A stretch of DNA of 64,000 nucleotides, from positions 91,120,756 to 91,184,755 of the forward strand of contig CM060731.1 in NCBI GenBank assembly GCA_030704615.1, in the 5' to 3' direction. The stretch is from Takakia lepidozioides. Its lineage: Eukaryota > Streptophyta > Takakiopsida > Takakiales > Takakiaceae. Under the pieces are notes generated by a model that did no database searches, had not been told where the DNA came from, and saw nothing but the letters and a program-made list of their open reading frames with translations. This document shows positions 46,205 through 58,350 of the stretch, in pieces (the stretch's first letter is position 1; each line of letters starts with the position of its first letter). A program made the position numbers and the translations under genes.

Positions 46205-47003
46205 TCATCCACTGGATGGAAATACGATGTTGCATTTCTCATCCATGACTTTGGATGGATGAGGACCGGGGAAGAGATAGGCAAGGGCACGATCCAAATA
46301 AGCATAATTTGATTAATGTGAGAGGAAAAGGTTATTAATGGCAGGGGCCTCGGGAGGAGAGAGGGACAAGTGGGAGCAAACTGATGACGTGGCGACAAAA
46401 TGTCATTCCAGTTAATGGAAATGCGGTGCTGCATTTCCAGTGCTTGAGCAGAGGCCGACAGGTGGCCGCCCCGCCCATGGTCGCTTTATCATCTCTGTGG
46501 ATGGAAATGCGGTGCTGCATCTCTCATCCATCGTGGATGGATGGAAGCTTCTGGAGAGGAGAGGCCGACAGGTGGCGGCCCCGTTGGTCGCTTTATCATC
46601 CCGGTGGATGGATGGATCCACTTTGGGAGGACAGGCCGACAGCTGGCGTAACCCCCGGTCGCTCTATCATCCAGGTGGATGGAAATGTGGCGCCGCATTT
46701 CTCATCCACCGGGGATGGATGCATGTGCGTCGGGAGGAGAGGATGACAAGTGGCGGCCCACTTGCGACTCTCATTATCATCCCGGTGGATGGAAATGCGG
46801 TGCCGCATTTCTCATCCACCACCAATGGATGGATGCGCCATGGAAGGAGGGGCCGACAGGTGGTGGCCCCTTTGGTCGTTTTTTCATCCTCATAGATGGA
46901 AATGCGGCGCCGCATTTCCATAAACCGGGGATGATTAGAAAAAAACAAAAAAAAAACAAAAAAAACACATTATTTTTTCACCCCCGGTGGATGAAAATGC
47001 GGC
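46205..47003. repeat. Second palindrome array with GGTGGATG flanks
   Basis: Seven copies of the AAATGCGGNNCCGCATTT core or decayed versions (about 46218, 46417, 46504, 46683, 46795, 46897, 46990). Most lie within a longer imperfect palindrome GGTGGATGG..CTCATCCACC, and the units are separated by 90-180 bp of related sequence (GGAGGAGAGGCCGACAGGTG.. and CGCTTTATCATCC). Spacers differ from those of the 28831-31190 array, while the core is the same. Confidence 0.85.
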
Positions 47004-47049
47004 ACTAGTATTGCGGTCATTCTGTGTCCGGTTTTGTGAGGACACAGGG

Positions 47050-47520
47050 TCTATGCATTGGGAAAACAAGTGCACAGATTATTCGAGGTGGATTCATGCA
47101 TCTTTCTACTCAACAGACTCGTCAACATGTATGCCAAATGTAGAAGCTGCATGGCAGATGCCCGCCTAGCATTTGACAAAATGCCTGTGCTAGATGGATT
47201 TACATGGACTATTATGATGGTAGGAAATGTGAAGCATGGTTGTAGTAGAGAGGCTTTTGAGATCTGTGAACAAATGATACGGGAAGTGGTGGCGCCCAAC
47301 AGGCTCACATTCATTTGCATTGTCAATTCATCCATGCTGACAATATCAAAGCTTGTATATTGTCGGATATCATTCTAGAGACTACGCTCGTCGGCAAGTT
47401 TGTCAAGTGCGGAGCTTAAAGGATGCCCGACAAGTGTTTGACAACATGGCTCAACGAAATATGGTCTCATGGGGTCGATGGCTACGAGGCTACATCACGA
47501 ACAATGCTTACGAATACCTT
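47050..47520 (+). pseudogene. PLS-class pentatricopeptide-repeat (PPR) protein fragment
   Basis: Frame 47058-47378 reads MGKQVHRLFEVDSC, LLNRLVNMYAKCRSCMADAR, AFDKMPVLDGFTWTIMMVGN and REAFEICEQMIREVVAPNRL, which is textbook PPR/PLS sequence. After a frameshift near 47400, SLKDARQVFDNMAQRNMVSW continues the next repeat to about 47470. PPR proteins are organellar RNA-binding factors. Here about 3-4 repeats survive without a start, targeting peptide or C-terminal domain, so it is a pseudogene or a fragment of a retrocopy. It begins right after the second palindrome array. Confidence 0.8.
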
Positions 47521-48054
47521 CTCCCTCTGGATCTGTTAGACCATAATCAGAGGACTCAACACCTCCATGAAAATCTGTTCAGCCAGTCCCAAAAGCTTCA
47601 GACAGCTCAAGAAGTTAATTTTGGTGTTTTTGGGCAGTACGGGCAAGTTTCAAAAGAAATTGACGTTGCTGACAAAACGAGGCACTGTGGCCCCCTATCC
47701 CCGCTCTATGGTAAACTGGTCTCCGACCTTCAGTCGTCACTAGAATTTAATAGTGAAACCGAGGTAAGAGGGGGTGGGGAGGATTTGACAGCCCCTCCCC
47801 CCCCCCCAAGGAGCCCAGGCTGCGGGAACCAGGCGAAAGTACCGTCAGATGGCACGAGTGCATTAAGTTCTTTCCTCATTTCTATTATCTTCCAGTGCTG
47901 CATGAACCCACCAAAAAAGGAAAAGAAAAAGACTCTAGCTTGCGTAGGCCCGCTAGGTTACACAAAACTCGAGGCGCACGTGCCAGCAGGGTGCCTATGT
48001 GCTTCTTTTAGAATTCGGATTGATCCACGCAACTCTACAGCTCCGTAAGGTGGA

Positions 48055-48309
48055 TGCGGACCTTCGAGATTTTTCTGCGAAACCTGTAGCCAACAACAAC
48101 AGTTGTTAGAGGTCGACATTTTGGCAGGCGCAGAATATTTGTTGTGAGAGATCCTTTCGCCTCTGTATATCTGATTAGAGACGCCGCGATCGAACTTTTT
48201 CTGGATTCTTGTTCGCTCTCCCTCTGTTGGGTTCCTGTCATACCCGCAACCGTCAATTCAGAACTCCTATCGGGCTCCAGGCTGTTGGTGCTGGGATTGC
48301 CCGGCTCCA
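48055..48309 (+). promoter_or_regulatory. Probable 5' leader of the CCDC130 gene
   Basis: Pyrimidine-rich sequence (GTTCGCTCTCCCTCTGTTGG) with no ATG between about 48057 and the start codon at 48310, as expected for a 5' untranslated leader. No convincing TATA box was found, and the transcription start is unknown. Confidence 0.4.
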
Positions 48310-51300
48310 ATGGTAAGAGTTTCTTCACTACTCGGCTGTCTCACCAAATCCGGTGATGCTTTTGAATCATTACTTGAACGACAGTTTCTGAAGCGTTGGA
48401 ATAACCCAGGTGCATCATTGCGAGTTGTTATATCATGCTCTCTCGCGGAGTTTACGGTCGAGGCTGATGCAATGATAGGGTTTACTCCGTGGTATTACGG
48501 ATGTATAAATCAGGATTGCAAGCGTATGCATTGTGTTCTTCCAACTTTTATTTTCTGGTGATAGACCCACCCAGGCTGTTGCGGATTTCTGAGCCCGAGG
48601 GAGAGAGATGTATGGACCTTTATCTTAATTGTCGATGCTGATGATCGGACTGGTAACTTGATCGTATGTGCAGTCAACGCTAGCAGCAGCAAGGGCTGAT
48701 AACTTCTATTACCCACCAGAATGGACACCAGAGCAGGTAAAGCCTCAGGGTTTGGCAGCTGACATTTGTTTTTAATTTCATGAAGGGGCCTAATTGCAGC
48801 ATATGTTTAAGTTTAGTGACAGTTATAGATAATTCACTCCTGCAAACCCTGGTTTGAGATGCAGTGACGTTGTCTCCAACAGTGGAACTTGCCTATGTAT
48901 TTATTGCTGCCGTCTTACTTACATTCTCCTCCTTTGGTGTGGTACAGGGATCCCTAAACAAGTTCCATGGACAACATGCCTTGCGGGAGCGAGCAAAGAA
49001 GATCGACCAGGGCATTTTGGTCATGCGGTATGTTCTGGATCTCCAAATCACAGAGTAGGAACCGCAGTTTGCAGGCCTTAAAATTGATTGGAGGGTGATA
49101 CTACTATGTCAGGGTTAGGTTATGGCATGCATTGATTTGGCTCAGGGGTTTGGCAAATTGTTGGATGTACGGGAGCCAGTTTCGAGATGCCATTCAATAT
49201 CTGGTGTGCGGGTTGCCATTCCATGATCGCCAAAGGTGTACGCTTTAATGCAGAGAAGAAGCAAGTAGGCAACTATTACTCCTCCAAGGTAAGTGTTCCT
49301 GCCCTATTGTACTTCTCACTTTTGGTTTGTTATAGTGTTAGACACAATTTTCTAACTAAGATCTTCTGCAGGAAGGAGGACACGACCACCAGCAATATCA
49401 AGTCCCTAGTATGAGTTTTGGAGAAGTGGATTGGCATCTTTTTGGATGCTTTTCTGACAGTTAGGGTAGTCCTGCCTGATGGGGCGTATATCATGAGCCA
49501 GCTTAGCCTAGGTGCGATTTGGGCTTTTTGGGTGTGTCTATTAGCAGACACAAGCCCCTGGGATCACCTGACCTGCCCTGGGTTTATGTTACAGTGGGAA
49601 ACCTGCTTTTCCTGCTTCCGAATGAATTGTGTCATTGATCAGAGCTGTCTGTAATGTACGCCGTTACCTTAGTCCATCACCATCATGCTGTCTGGGTATA
49701 ATTGGATACAGATATGGAGTTTCAAGATGAAAGCAGCGTGTTGCAAGCAGGAGATAGAGATCCAAACAGATCCCAAGAACTGTGAGTACAATGTTGTGAG
49801 TGGAGCTGTGAAAAAAGCAGAGGATTTTGATGAAATGGATGCTGAGACAATCGTTCTGCTTGCTGATGAAGGTATGCATTCACATTCAGTCTCACTAATA
49901 CACATAGAATAAGTTTTGCATGAGCTTTCTGCTCCAACACCAGATTTCCTTTGCTTCATTGTGGGAGTTGCCAGTGGGCATCATGCGTACAGTAGAGTTA
50001 ACACACCGTTGTGATTGTTGCATGTCACGTTATCATGATGTCAAGACAGTTTTAAAGGAAAACTTTGATTGGGTGAATGTGGTAGTTATTGCCAGATCCT
50101 ACTCATAAGTGTGATGCTGAAATGAACATGCTGACTGTTTTGATTAGGTTTTCCTGCTGAGTGCTAGCTGAGTTGTCCCACTGCCTCCTGAAGGTGACAG
50201 AAAATCAGTGCGTAGGTTTGTTTGAGAATGTACTCATAAGACGTTGTTTGCCGTAGCCTTGTGGCCATTGACCCTGTGCCCAGTTTGAGCGGAACACAAA
50301 GGGACAGAACCTACCTTTGTCAGGGGCTGACGTCGGTAGTAAGACTTACCTTGAAATAAACAATTGATCCGGGTTTTCCAGATATCCTCTAGAAATTCCT
50401 TCACACACGCATCAATCTGCTGTGTGTGGTTTGTCCAATAACTAGGCCCCAAAAGGGCCTGGGCTTTTGGCTCAGCCTCGAGACTTTCAAAGTTGGTAAA
50501 CAGAGGTACAGGCACAATTCCCTTGATAGATTTGAGGAGAGCGTCTCTCTGGTGAGAGAACCCGGGACAGTGAATCAGAAAATGAATTCTGTCTTCAGGT
50601 TGCCCACACAACGGGCAATTGCACTCTCCCTTTCCTCTCTGCTTCTGTTTGCTGTTCCAAGGTAGGCTTCCCGCCCTGAGTTTAAATTTTTCAGTCTAGT
50701 GCCCAGAGTGGGTAGACCCTTGAGGTCATCCATGATGTCCTCCCCCATGTCACAGACTGGAAACAAGTTCAGGGAAGTTTTCTGCCTAACTTCATTTCAT
50801 CAGACAATTTCCTGGGAACAGACATGGCTTTGGACACTACAGCCTCTAAGTCAGTATCCAGCAGGGTTGAGACTTTCCTGTTTCCAAGATATAGAGTCGA
50901 TTAACTTAGGATATCTGATGTTGGCCGTATGTTGCAGCTGACCCCACCATCTGACCTTGAATTCATCTCGTCAGGAGCTTAAGGAGGGGATGCCAAACTC
51001 ACCCTGAACAGCCACATTGGCTGTTTTGGAGCATGCTGACATGCACTCCTTAAGCACCCCCTCTTGAATGGATTCTAGAGACAGCCTGGTTGGAGTTATC
51101 AACCCATACTGCAGATGCGTACTCCAAGGCAGGTCTAATAACGCGACAAAGCATGGTTTTCTTGACCTCAGAGTTGATCCCTCTGCAGGTTTGTTTGAGA
51201 CTAGTATTATGTGTGATCTACACCCACTGTCAGGAGCTGATGAGGTCACCGGGGAGTGGTGGAGGCTTGTCACTGCCACAATGACGAGGTTGATGGTTTG

Positions 51301-54300
51301 AGACTTTGTGATTGACAACACAATGTTAAGACTGCAACTCTATGTTGGGCTACTCTAGGTCTTAACTTGGACTGGTGCAAAATCTGTTTGAGTTTCTTGT
51401 TAATGCCTGCATGGAGTTGGCACTCAGTACCTACCTAGATCACTTCTGAGAATGTTCACCATCCAAGTAGTAACCAGCTGGTACTTCAAGGAAAATGTTC
51501 AGGGTGTAGGAGGGCCCTTAAGCTACCCTTCCAGCGAACCTCTTTGAGAAGTTTTACTCAAATGTTTGCTTTCTCAGGACAAGCTAAAGTGAAATTCCGG
51601 GTCCTACTTTATAAGTGTTATGCTTAAGTGAAGACGCTGACTGTTTGAATTCTTACCTGCTGAGTGGTAACTGACATCATGGCTGAGTGTATCCACCACC
51701 ACTTCCGGAAAAGTAGCAGAACTCAGTATGGAGATTTCATAAGGTATGCCCATGAATTTGAGTGTAGTGTATGTGATCTACACCCACTGTAGGGAGCTGA
51801 TAATTCAGGAGTGGTGGCAGCTTGGTGCTGCCCACACATGATGAAGACTTTGTGATTGACAGCACAATGTTCACCCTGCAACTCTATGGCATTTTAACTG
51901 GGGTACCTTTTGGTGTCTTTGTGGAGCTGTTAATCTGTACTTGCATAGATGAATATGGTGGTGGAGGTGGGAACAGTAGTACTTTGATGTTTAGAAGGCA
52001 GACAACCTGTACTGTGTTCTACAGTAGTTCCCTATAGAATCGGGCAAAAGCATGCAGCAGGAGAAAAATGCAGAAACACAATTTGTGATTGACTTACAAT
52101 TGTACAGACAGGGGTAAACTGGCTGATCCTTTCTACCGGTTGGAGCACATGGGGGAGGATGCTGCAAAGGGCAAAGAGGCAGCTCCATGTCTTGTAAGAC
52201 TGCAGCGGTCATCGCATCTGAAGCATAGTGACAACTACTCCAGAAACAAGGCTCTTCGAGCTGAGCTAAGGGTATGCTTTTCTATTCTGTCTCCAATTGC
52301 TCTGTGTTCCCACATTGAGAGAAAGCACAACTATGGCACACACTAATTGTCACAGAGAAATCTACATGCAGTGCGACCTATGAAGTGAAGATGCCTATGA
52401 TTCCAGGGGTTTATGATGTTGGTTGTATGATATTAGTATGCCCTCAATAAGCAGGTTACTGCAATTTGTGTTCCTGGTGCGCTGGCACAGGCCCCCCTTG
52501 ACTGGTACTTGCCGCCATATAACTCCTCACCCTGCAGAGGGTAGGTAGGCCCTTCAGGTCATCTTTATGGTCCTGACCCATGTCACAGACTGGAAACAAG
52601 TTCAGGGAGGTTAAATATCTAATTTCGTTATTGAAAGAGAGAGAGAGTGTACTCATATAAGACTTTTTTTGCCGTAGCCTAGAGAGAGGGAGAGAAAGAA
52701 TTGAGACTTTGTCTGCCGTAGCCTTCTGATCGTTGTCCCACACCCAGTTCGGGCAGAACAAGAGGGAACAGACACTACGTGAGGGTCTCACTACAGTAGT
52801 GACGCATGCCTACTATTGGTTTGGGCTTTGCAGATTTCCTCTAGAATCCCTTCACACAAGCATCAATTTGCTGTGTGTGAGCTGCCCAGCAATTAGACCT
52901 CAATAGAGCCAGGGCTTTTAAGCCCAGCCTCGAGATTTTGGAAGTTGGTGAACCGTAGGTGCAGGGACTATGTTCTTGATGGTCCTGGAGAGGGTCGCTC
53001 TCTGATGAGAATAACCCAGACATTGTATCAGAATTTCAGGCTGGCCGCACATGGGGCTTTGACAATCTACCTTTCCTCTCTGCATCTGTTTATTGTTCAG
53101 GGTAGACTCCCTACCCTGAGTTGAAATATCAGTCTAGTGCTGAGGGTAGGGTAGGCCCATCCTTAAGGGTCTCACCCATGTCACAGACTGGAAACAAGTT
53201 CAGGGAAGTTTTATGCCTACGTTTGTTAGAGAGAGAGAATGTACTCATAAGACATTGTTTGCGGAAGCCTTGTGGCCATAGACCTGCGCCTAATTTGGGT
53301 AGAAGAAAAGGGGAACAGATACTACCTTTGTGAGGGGCTCACTCCGGTAGTGGGACTTAAGTTGGTATAAACAATCAGTTCAGGCTCTCCAGATATCCTG
53401 TAGAAAGCCCTTCACACAAGCATGAATCTGCTGTGTGTGAGCTGCCCAGCAATTAGACCCCAACAGGCCCAGGGATTTAGGCTTAGCCTTGAGAATTTTA
53501 AAGTTTGTGAACAGAGGTGCAGGAACCATATTCTTGATGTTCCTGGAGAGGGTCACTCTCTGGCGAGGATACCTAGGACAATGTATCAGAAAATGGATAT
53601 GTCGCAGGCTGCTCGCACATCGGGCAATTACAATCCCCTTCCCTCTCTGCACGTGTTTTTGGTTCAAAGGTAGGCTCCCCACCGTAGGTTAAATTTCAGT
53701 TTAGTGCCAAGGGTTGGTAGGCCCTTCAGATCATCCTTAATGTCCTTGCCCACGTCACAGACTGGAAATAAGTTCAGGGAAGTTTTATGCCTAACTTCAT
53801 TTTCATCGGACAGTCTTCAGGCATCTGACATGGCTTTAGACATTACAACCACCAGGTCAGCTTCATCTAGCAGGTGAAATCTTCTGGGCTAATACTCAGA
53901 TACTTGAAGATCTCTTCTACCCTTTCCGCCAGGACTCGGCCTGTTTAACAGGACGGTCTTACTTCCAAGAAATAGAGTCGATTATCTTAGGGTATCTGGT
54001 ATTAGACATGCGATTCAACTGACCCCCTGACCTTGAACCCATCACGTTGAGAGCTTAAGGGAGGTATGCCAATCTCACCCTGGACAGCCATGTTAGCTGT
54101 TCTAGAGCACTCCGACATGCTCACTTTGAGCACTGCAACCTGAATGGATTCTAGAGATTTAGTGTGGTTGGAGTTGTCAAGCACGTGCGTACTCCAAGAC
54201 AGGCTTAGTAACATTGCGAAGCATGGTCCTGTTAACTTGAGTATTAATCCCTCTGCAGTGGAAAATTTTAGTGAGACCCAAGCTTTGCATTTTGCTGCTT

Positions 54301-57251
54301 GAACCACTTTCTGTTGGCGCCCCAGTTGCAACGGGAGGAAAACTCAACACCAATATGTGTAGGAAGGGAGCACAGGGATCTCTTAACCTCCCCATGTCCA
54401 TTTGATATCCCCTTCTCCCTCCCCACAGTCATGAAAGCCACCACTGCGCATTTACTAACATTGGCTTCTAACCTCCACAGTCAAAGCACCTCTTCTCGCA
54501 ATCAATCAACTCCTGAAGATTGGATGGGGTATCCCCTAGGCCTTCTAAGTCATCCACAAACATAAGAGCTGGAATGGTGGCATCACCCACTTTTAACCCA
54601 AACCCCTGACTTTCCACATCTTCAAGTAGCTTATTAATGAAAACATTGAAGAGCAGTGGGGAGAGGGTACAGCCTATAGCTACATCTTGGTCAATATCAA
54701 AGCCGTAGAGGCCTGGCCTTCATGAAAATACCTCTAGACTCCTTGAGACGGGAACATGCTGTAGGAGCCGCCAGCCACATGGGCTCAGCCATCGCTGGGG
54801 TAGCTCTCTACAGCTCAGTCATGCATCCCTGTGGGCTGACATCCTTGCACAGGGAGCATGCTAATCTTCTCTGTATTGTTCCAATTTTATCGCATGTCTC
54901 CGAAGCCTACAAAATAGCTTGCCAAATGCGTCAAGTAGTGTGATGCTGCAATAGTTCCCAGGCTCTTCTCTGTTGCCTTTCTTATAACTGATTGACCATG
55001 ACACCCTCTCTCCAACAAAAGGGAATCATTGCAGTTTTAAATAAGGTTAAAGAGAAGGGCAAGCGCCTCTAACATAGGATTGCCACCATGCTTGATTAGC
55101 TCATGGACAAAGCTATCAGGCCCACCTGTAATCTCAGAAGAAGTCATGGGCGGCATTGGTGATATCCTCCAGTTCATCAGGGCTGTCTTGGAATACAGGA
55201 ACTGTTTATACTGTATCCTTCTATTCTTTAGAGGACCCCTCACTATTAGTGGTAGATTTGCGGCCAAGAAGGCTATAGTGTGTCTCAACCAAGCAGAAAA
55301 ACCTGCCCTTGGTTGGATCCTTGGCTGCTTAGCTTTCCTTTTCTGTTGTCTTGTAAAGAAGTGAAACGGTCTCACCTAGTTTTGTCATTCATAGCCATGC
55401 ACACCCAACCATAGTTAGTGTCAAGCTATGGAATACGAGGCTTAAAAAGCTTAACAACTGTCATATCTAGATAGTAATCATAACGTAGACCATCTTTGGA
55501 CTATTGGGAAGTGGATGGGAGGATGGCAGCCAGAAAAACCCCATGTTTGGGTTTCCCAATTCCGACACAAAGCATTCACTGCAGTAGACCAAACCAAGAA
55601 GGCAGTGTGCACTTACCAGATCATGTTGAATGTATACGCATATACTCCTGCTTGTTGCTGCTACAGAACCTAGCTCAATATATGCATTAAAGAGTCCCTT
55701 AACAAATGCCATGTTAGTTCAGTAGGCACCTTCATGGAGGCATCCTTCACTTTGCCATACCCCAACATGTTTCAGAAGGTAGTTTCTAACACTCTACAGG
55801 AGCTCATGGTTAGAATTCTGTAGCCATCAAGCAAAAGTAATAGAACATACAGTATGAGCTGTTTTTCAAATTGATTAGTCTCTATATATTGACTTGCAAC
55901 CACACAAGTTGTAGGCTGATTACAGCTTAGTTTGTTCCCGTTGTACATGAGAATAGAGATGGATTGTTACTCAAGCCCATAGATGACAACCAAGTCTATG
56001 GCATGAGAGTGCACCTAAATGTTTGTTGTGAACACCACTATTTGACAAAGAATACATGCTTGCCCTGTTGTAGCCTTTGTGAATGTGGGTGTATCTTAGA
56101 GCCTGGAGAAGACTGAGAAGCCATACTGTCCCCTCCACTCTTCTCATCATACTTACTGCTCTATGGAATAAGAGAGACCAGATGTGATGCGCTCCAGGGC
56201 AGCCTTGTGTACTTGAGAGTGCAATTTGCAGCCCTAATGGTATTTCGTTCTCTATGAAGAGCACAATGCAGCTCTTAGCTCCATTCCGTTAGCTTAGGAA
56301 GAGCACGGCACTTTAATGAGCAAAGATACTTACCATATGTCACTATAGCCATCGTCACTCTCGAATTGTGCACCTATTAATGGGTATTAGTGGATTTCTT
56401 AGAAATTCCCGAAATCCGGATGTAAGAAGGGTTTGTGGATGATCACAAAAGTTCATACTTCTAATCATGATTAAGACAGAGATCAGGATGAGGCACACAA
56501 ACAAGGTAAAAGACTTTCTCAGAAAAGGGACCAAGATTGTGAGAGAGATAAGTTCAAGTCTTCAGGATTGTAAGTCGCGGAGATTTGCTTATAGGATGGT
56601 AAACAATGTAGTCGTTTATATACTGAGAGGCACTCTAGTTGTGTCAAAAGCCTGCATGACACCCATCCAGCCTGATCAGTCCACCATTGTAGTGACAAGT
56701 TTGCAGATAATGCAAAGGCTGCAAGAGCAAATTATGGCCATGACATGAACATCGCAAAAACTTGTAATCTGCAGAATAGAGCACAATTTTGTTTGTAAAA
56801 GCTATGTGCAACAATCCTGTAGAGTGGAACTTGTTACTGAGATGTGTTATCTTCTTTCTTCCAGGCTCAAAAGAAACGAGTCACAATGGAGGAAGCAGAG
56901 GCAAGGAAGAAGGGACTGGGCATTCGCCTGCTACCAGCCTCACAAGATGATGTGGATCAAGCTGCCAATGTCAAGTTCGTACAAAAGTTCGATATCAATG
57001 TTCGGAACAGGCGTGCCGCTATCCATGCTGCCCCCATCTTCTCTTGCAGTCCCAGAAAGCGACCCCGTGAGTCTGTCCCAACTCCGACTTCCGACCTGAA
57101 GCTGGACCTCCTGGCCAAGAGACGGAAAGTGAATGCTGCAGGTGTTTGGGACTTGATTTGTAGCAACTTTAAGCCTTTGTCAAGGAGTGTTGTGGTGGAT
57201 AAGGACTTACTTCCTTTGACCAAATCATCGGTGAAGATCAAGTTGGCTTAA
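48310..57251 (+). CDS. CCDC130: CCDC130/YJU2B (CWC16 family) pre-mRNA splicing factor, 7 coding exons
   Basis: Coding exons: 48310-48312 (ATG only), 48674-48736, 48948-49027, 49180-49288, 49712-49871, 52108-52271 and 56865-57251. All use GT..AG and all phases agree, giving 321 aa. Recognisable blocks in order: MSTLAAARADNFYYPPEWTP, GSLNKFHGQHALRERAKK (23-40), FEMPFNIWCAGCHSMIAKGV (50-69; Cys58 and Cys61), FNAEKKQVGNYY, IWSFKMKAACCKQEIEIQTD with C95, C96 and C109, RGKLADPFYRLEH, NKALRAELR, KRVTMEEAEARKKGLGIRLL and a basic C-terminus (LLAKRRKVNAAG). This is the plant CCDC130/CWC16 pattern over its whole usual length of about 310-330 aa. The protein is a nuclear factor related to Yju2, which acts at the catalytic spliceosome around the first step. 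The precise role of CCDC130 is less well known. Introns reach 2.2 and 4.6 kb and hold LINE debris. Confidence 0.93.
50226..51330 (-). mobile_element. LINE 3' fragment A in intron 5 of CCDC130, antisense
   Basis: The minus strand carries LRSRKPCFVALLDLPWSTH and LITPTRLSLESIQ (51250-51070), LFPVCDMGEDIMDDLKGLPT (50770-50700), the Cys/His end motif CGQPEDRIHFLIHCPG (50610-50565) and SIKGIVPVPLFTNFESLEA, YWTNHTQQIDACVKEFLEDI (to about 50385). The 3' end is marked by GGCTACGGCAAACAACGTCT (plus-strand complement at 50239-50258). Frames are broken. Confidence 0.75.
52456..53230 (-). mobile_element. LINE fragments B in intron 6 of CCDC130, antisense
   Basis: At least two joined pieces: 53230-52660 (AAHTQQIDACVKGF at 52890-52841 and the shared 3' end GGCTACGGCAAA.. 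near 52670) and a short piece at 52640-52456 (LFPVCDMGQDHKDDLKGLPT). GAGAGAGAGTGTACTCATA marks the joints, as in the copies at 50226 and 53230, suggesting LINE insertion into LINE. Confidence 0.65.
53231..55375 (-). mobile_element. Longest LINE copy (C) in intron 6 of CCDC130, antisense, RT to 3' end
   Basis: Reading leftwards: RT start (SSEITGGPDSFVHELIKHGG, 55150-55085), ATEKSLGTIAASHYL-type block near 54975, the catalytic block ALMFVDDLEGLG (MFVDDL at 54545-54562), the LSWSTHVLDNSNHTKSLESI block (54240-54130), CDVGKDIKDDLKGLPTLG near 53740, and the AAHTQQI end (53450-53420), finishing at the GAGAGAGAATGTACTCATA joint. It is a nearly complete second half of a LINE ORF2 with many stops. Its FVDD differs from the LYADD of the copy at 11036, so the RT of that copy may be a different LINE family. 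Confidence 0.75.
55376..56864. other. Remainder of CCDC130 intron 6
   Basis: No gene or repeat is recognised. It ends in a good pyrimidine tract and acceptor (TCTTCTTTCTTCCAG) before the last coding exon. Confidence 0.5.
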
Positions 57252-57589
57252 TTCTGGCTTAATTTTTGTCTCCTCTGGAAGCATTATAGACTGTTCCTCC
57301 AATCATTCAATACTTTATTTGGAAACTAAAGACGGAGAAAGAACCCAGCTATAATAGCATTTCTCCCTTGTGACAGCTGAGCAATTGCAGCCAGCCCTAC
57401 ACTCTCATGTTGGGGCTATGTAACTCAGTTTGGCACCATAAATCACTCTGCTGGAATTGAAGCATGAGGTCCATTCACTCATATAGAACTGCCAACAGTG
57501 GTGAAGTATGGGGTGAAAAATGTACATCCAGCCGTCGGTTAATATTTTACACTTGGGTATGTGTTGGGGCTCAAGAAACTAGTGTCATG

Positions 57590-58350
57590 TGTTTTCATGT
57601 AGCGACTAGGGTAGCCTGTGCCGTTGGCCCAATTGTCCAGTGTCATCTAAGCCCAAGTGTAAGATCTTCTATGTATCGATCTTCTATGTATCCCAGTGCG
57701 TCTCCTTTGTCGAGGCCTAAGTGCGACCTCTAGGGTAGCTTGTACCTTTGGCCCATGTGTGAAGAATTGAAGTCTAAGACCAAGTGCGATTTCCTATATA
57801 TCCTAGTGCATCTCCTAAGTCGAGGCCCAAGTGCAACCTCTAGTGTAGCCTATGCCGTTGGCCCATGTGTGTAGAATTGAAATCTAAAATCAAGTGCAAT
57901 TTCCCATGTATCTAAGTGCGTCTCCTATGTCGAGGCCCAAATGCAACCTCTAGGATAGCCTGTGTCGTTGGCCCAAGTGTCCAATGTCATCTAAGCCCAA
58001 GTGTAAGATCTTCTATGTATCCCAGTGCGTCTCCTATGTCGAGGACCAAGTGCGACCTCTAGTGCAGGCTATGTCGTTGGCCCATGATTTCGAAATTGAA
58101 ATCTAAGACCAAGTGCAATTTCCTATGTATCCATGTGCGTCTCCTATGTCTAAGCCCAAGTGCAATCTTCTATGTATCCAAGTGCATCTCCAATGTAGAG
58201 GCCCAAGTGTCCACTGCCATCTAAGCCCAAGTGCGATGTCCTATGTATCCAAGAGCGTCTCCCATGTGCGTCTCCTACATCGAGGCCCATCTAAGCCCAG
58301 TGCAATCTCCTATGTATCCAAGTACGTCTCCCATGTCAAGGCCCCATTTT
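57590..58350 (+). repeat. Degenerate tandem repeat 3' of CCDC130
   Basis: Repeated phrases TCTATGTATCCCAGTGCGTC, GTCGAGGCCCAAGTGCGACC, TCTAGGGTAGCCTGTGCC and GTTGGCCCATGTGT recur about every 120-190 bp with internal shorter repeats (CCTATGTATCCAAGTGC). It has no coding character. It starts about 340 bp after the stop codon. Confidence 0.85.
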
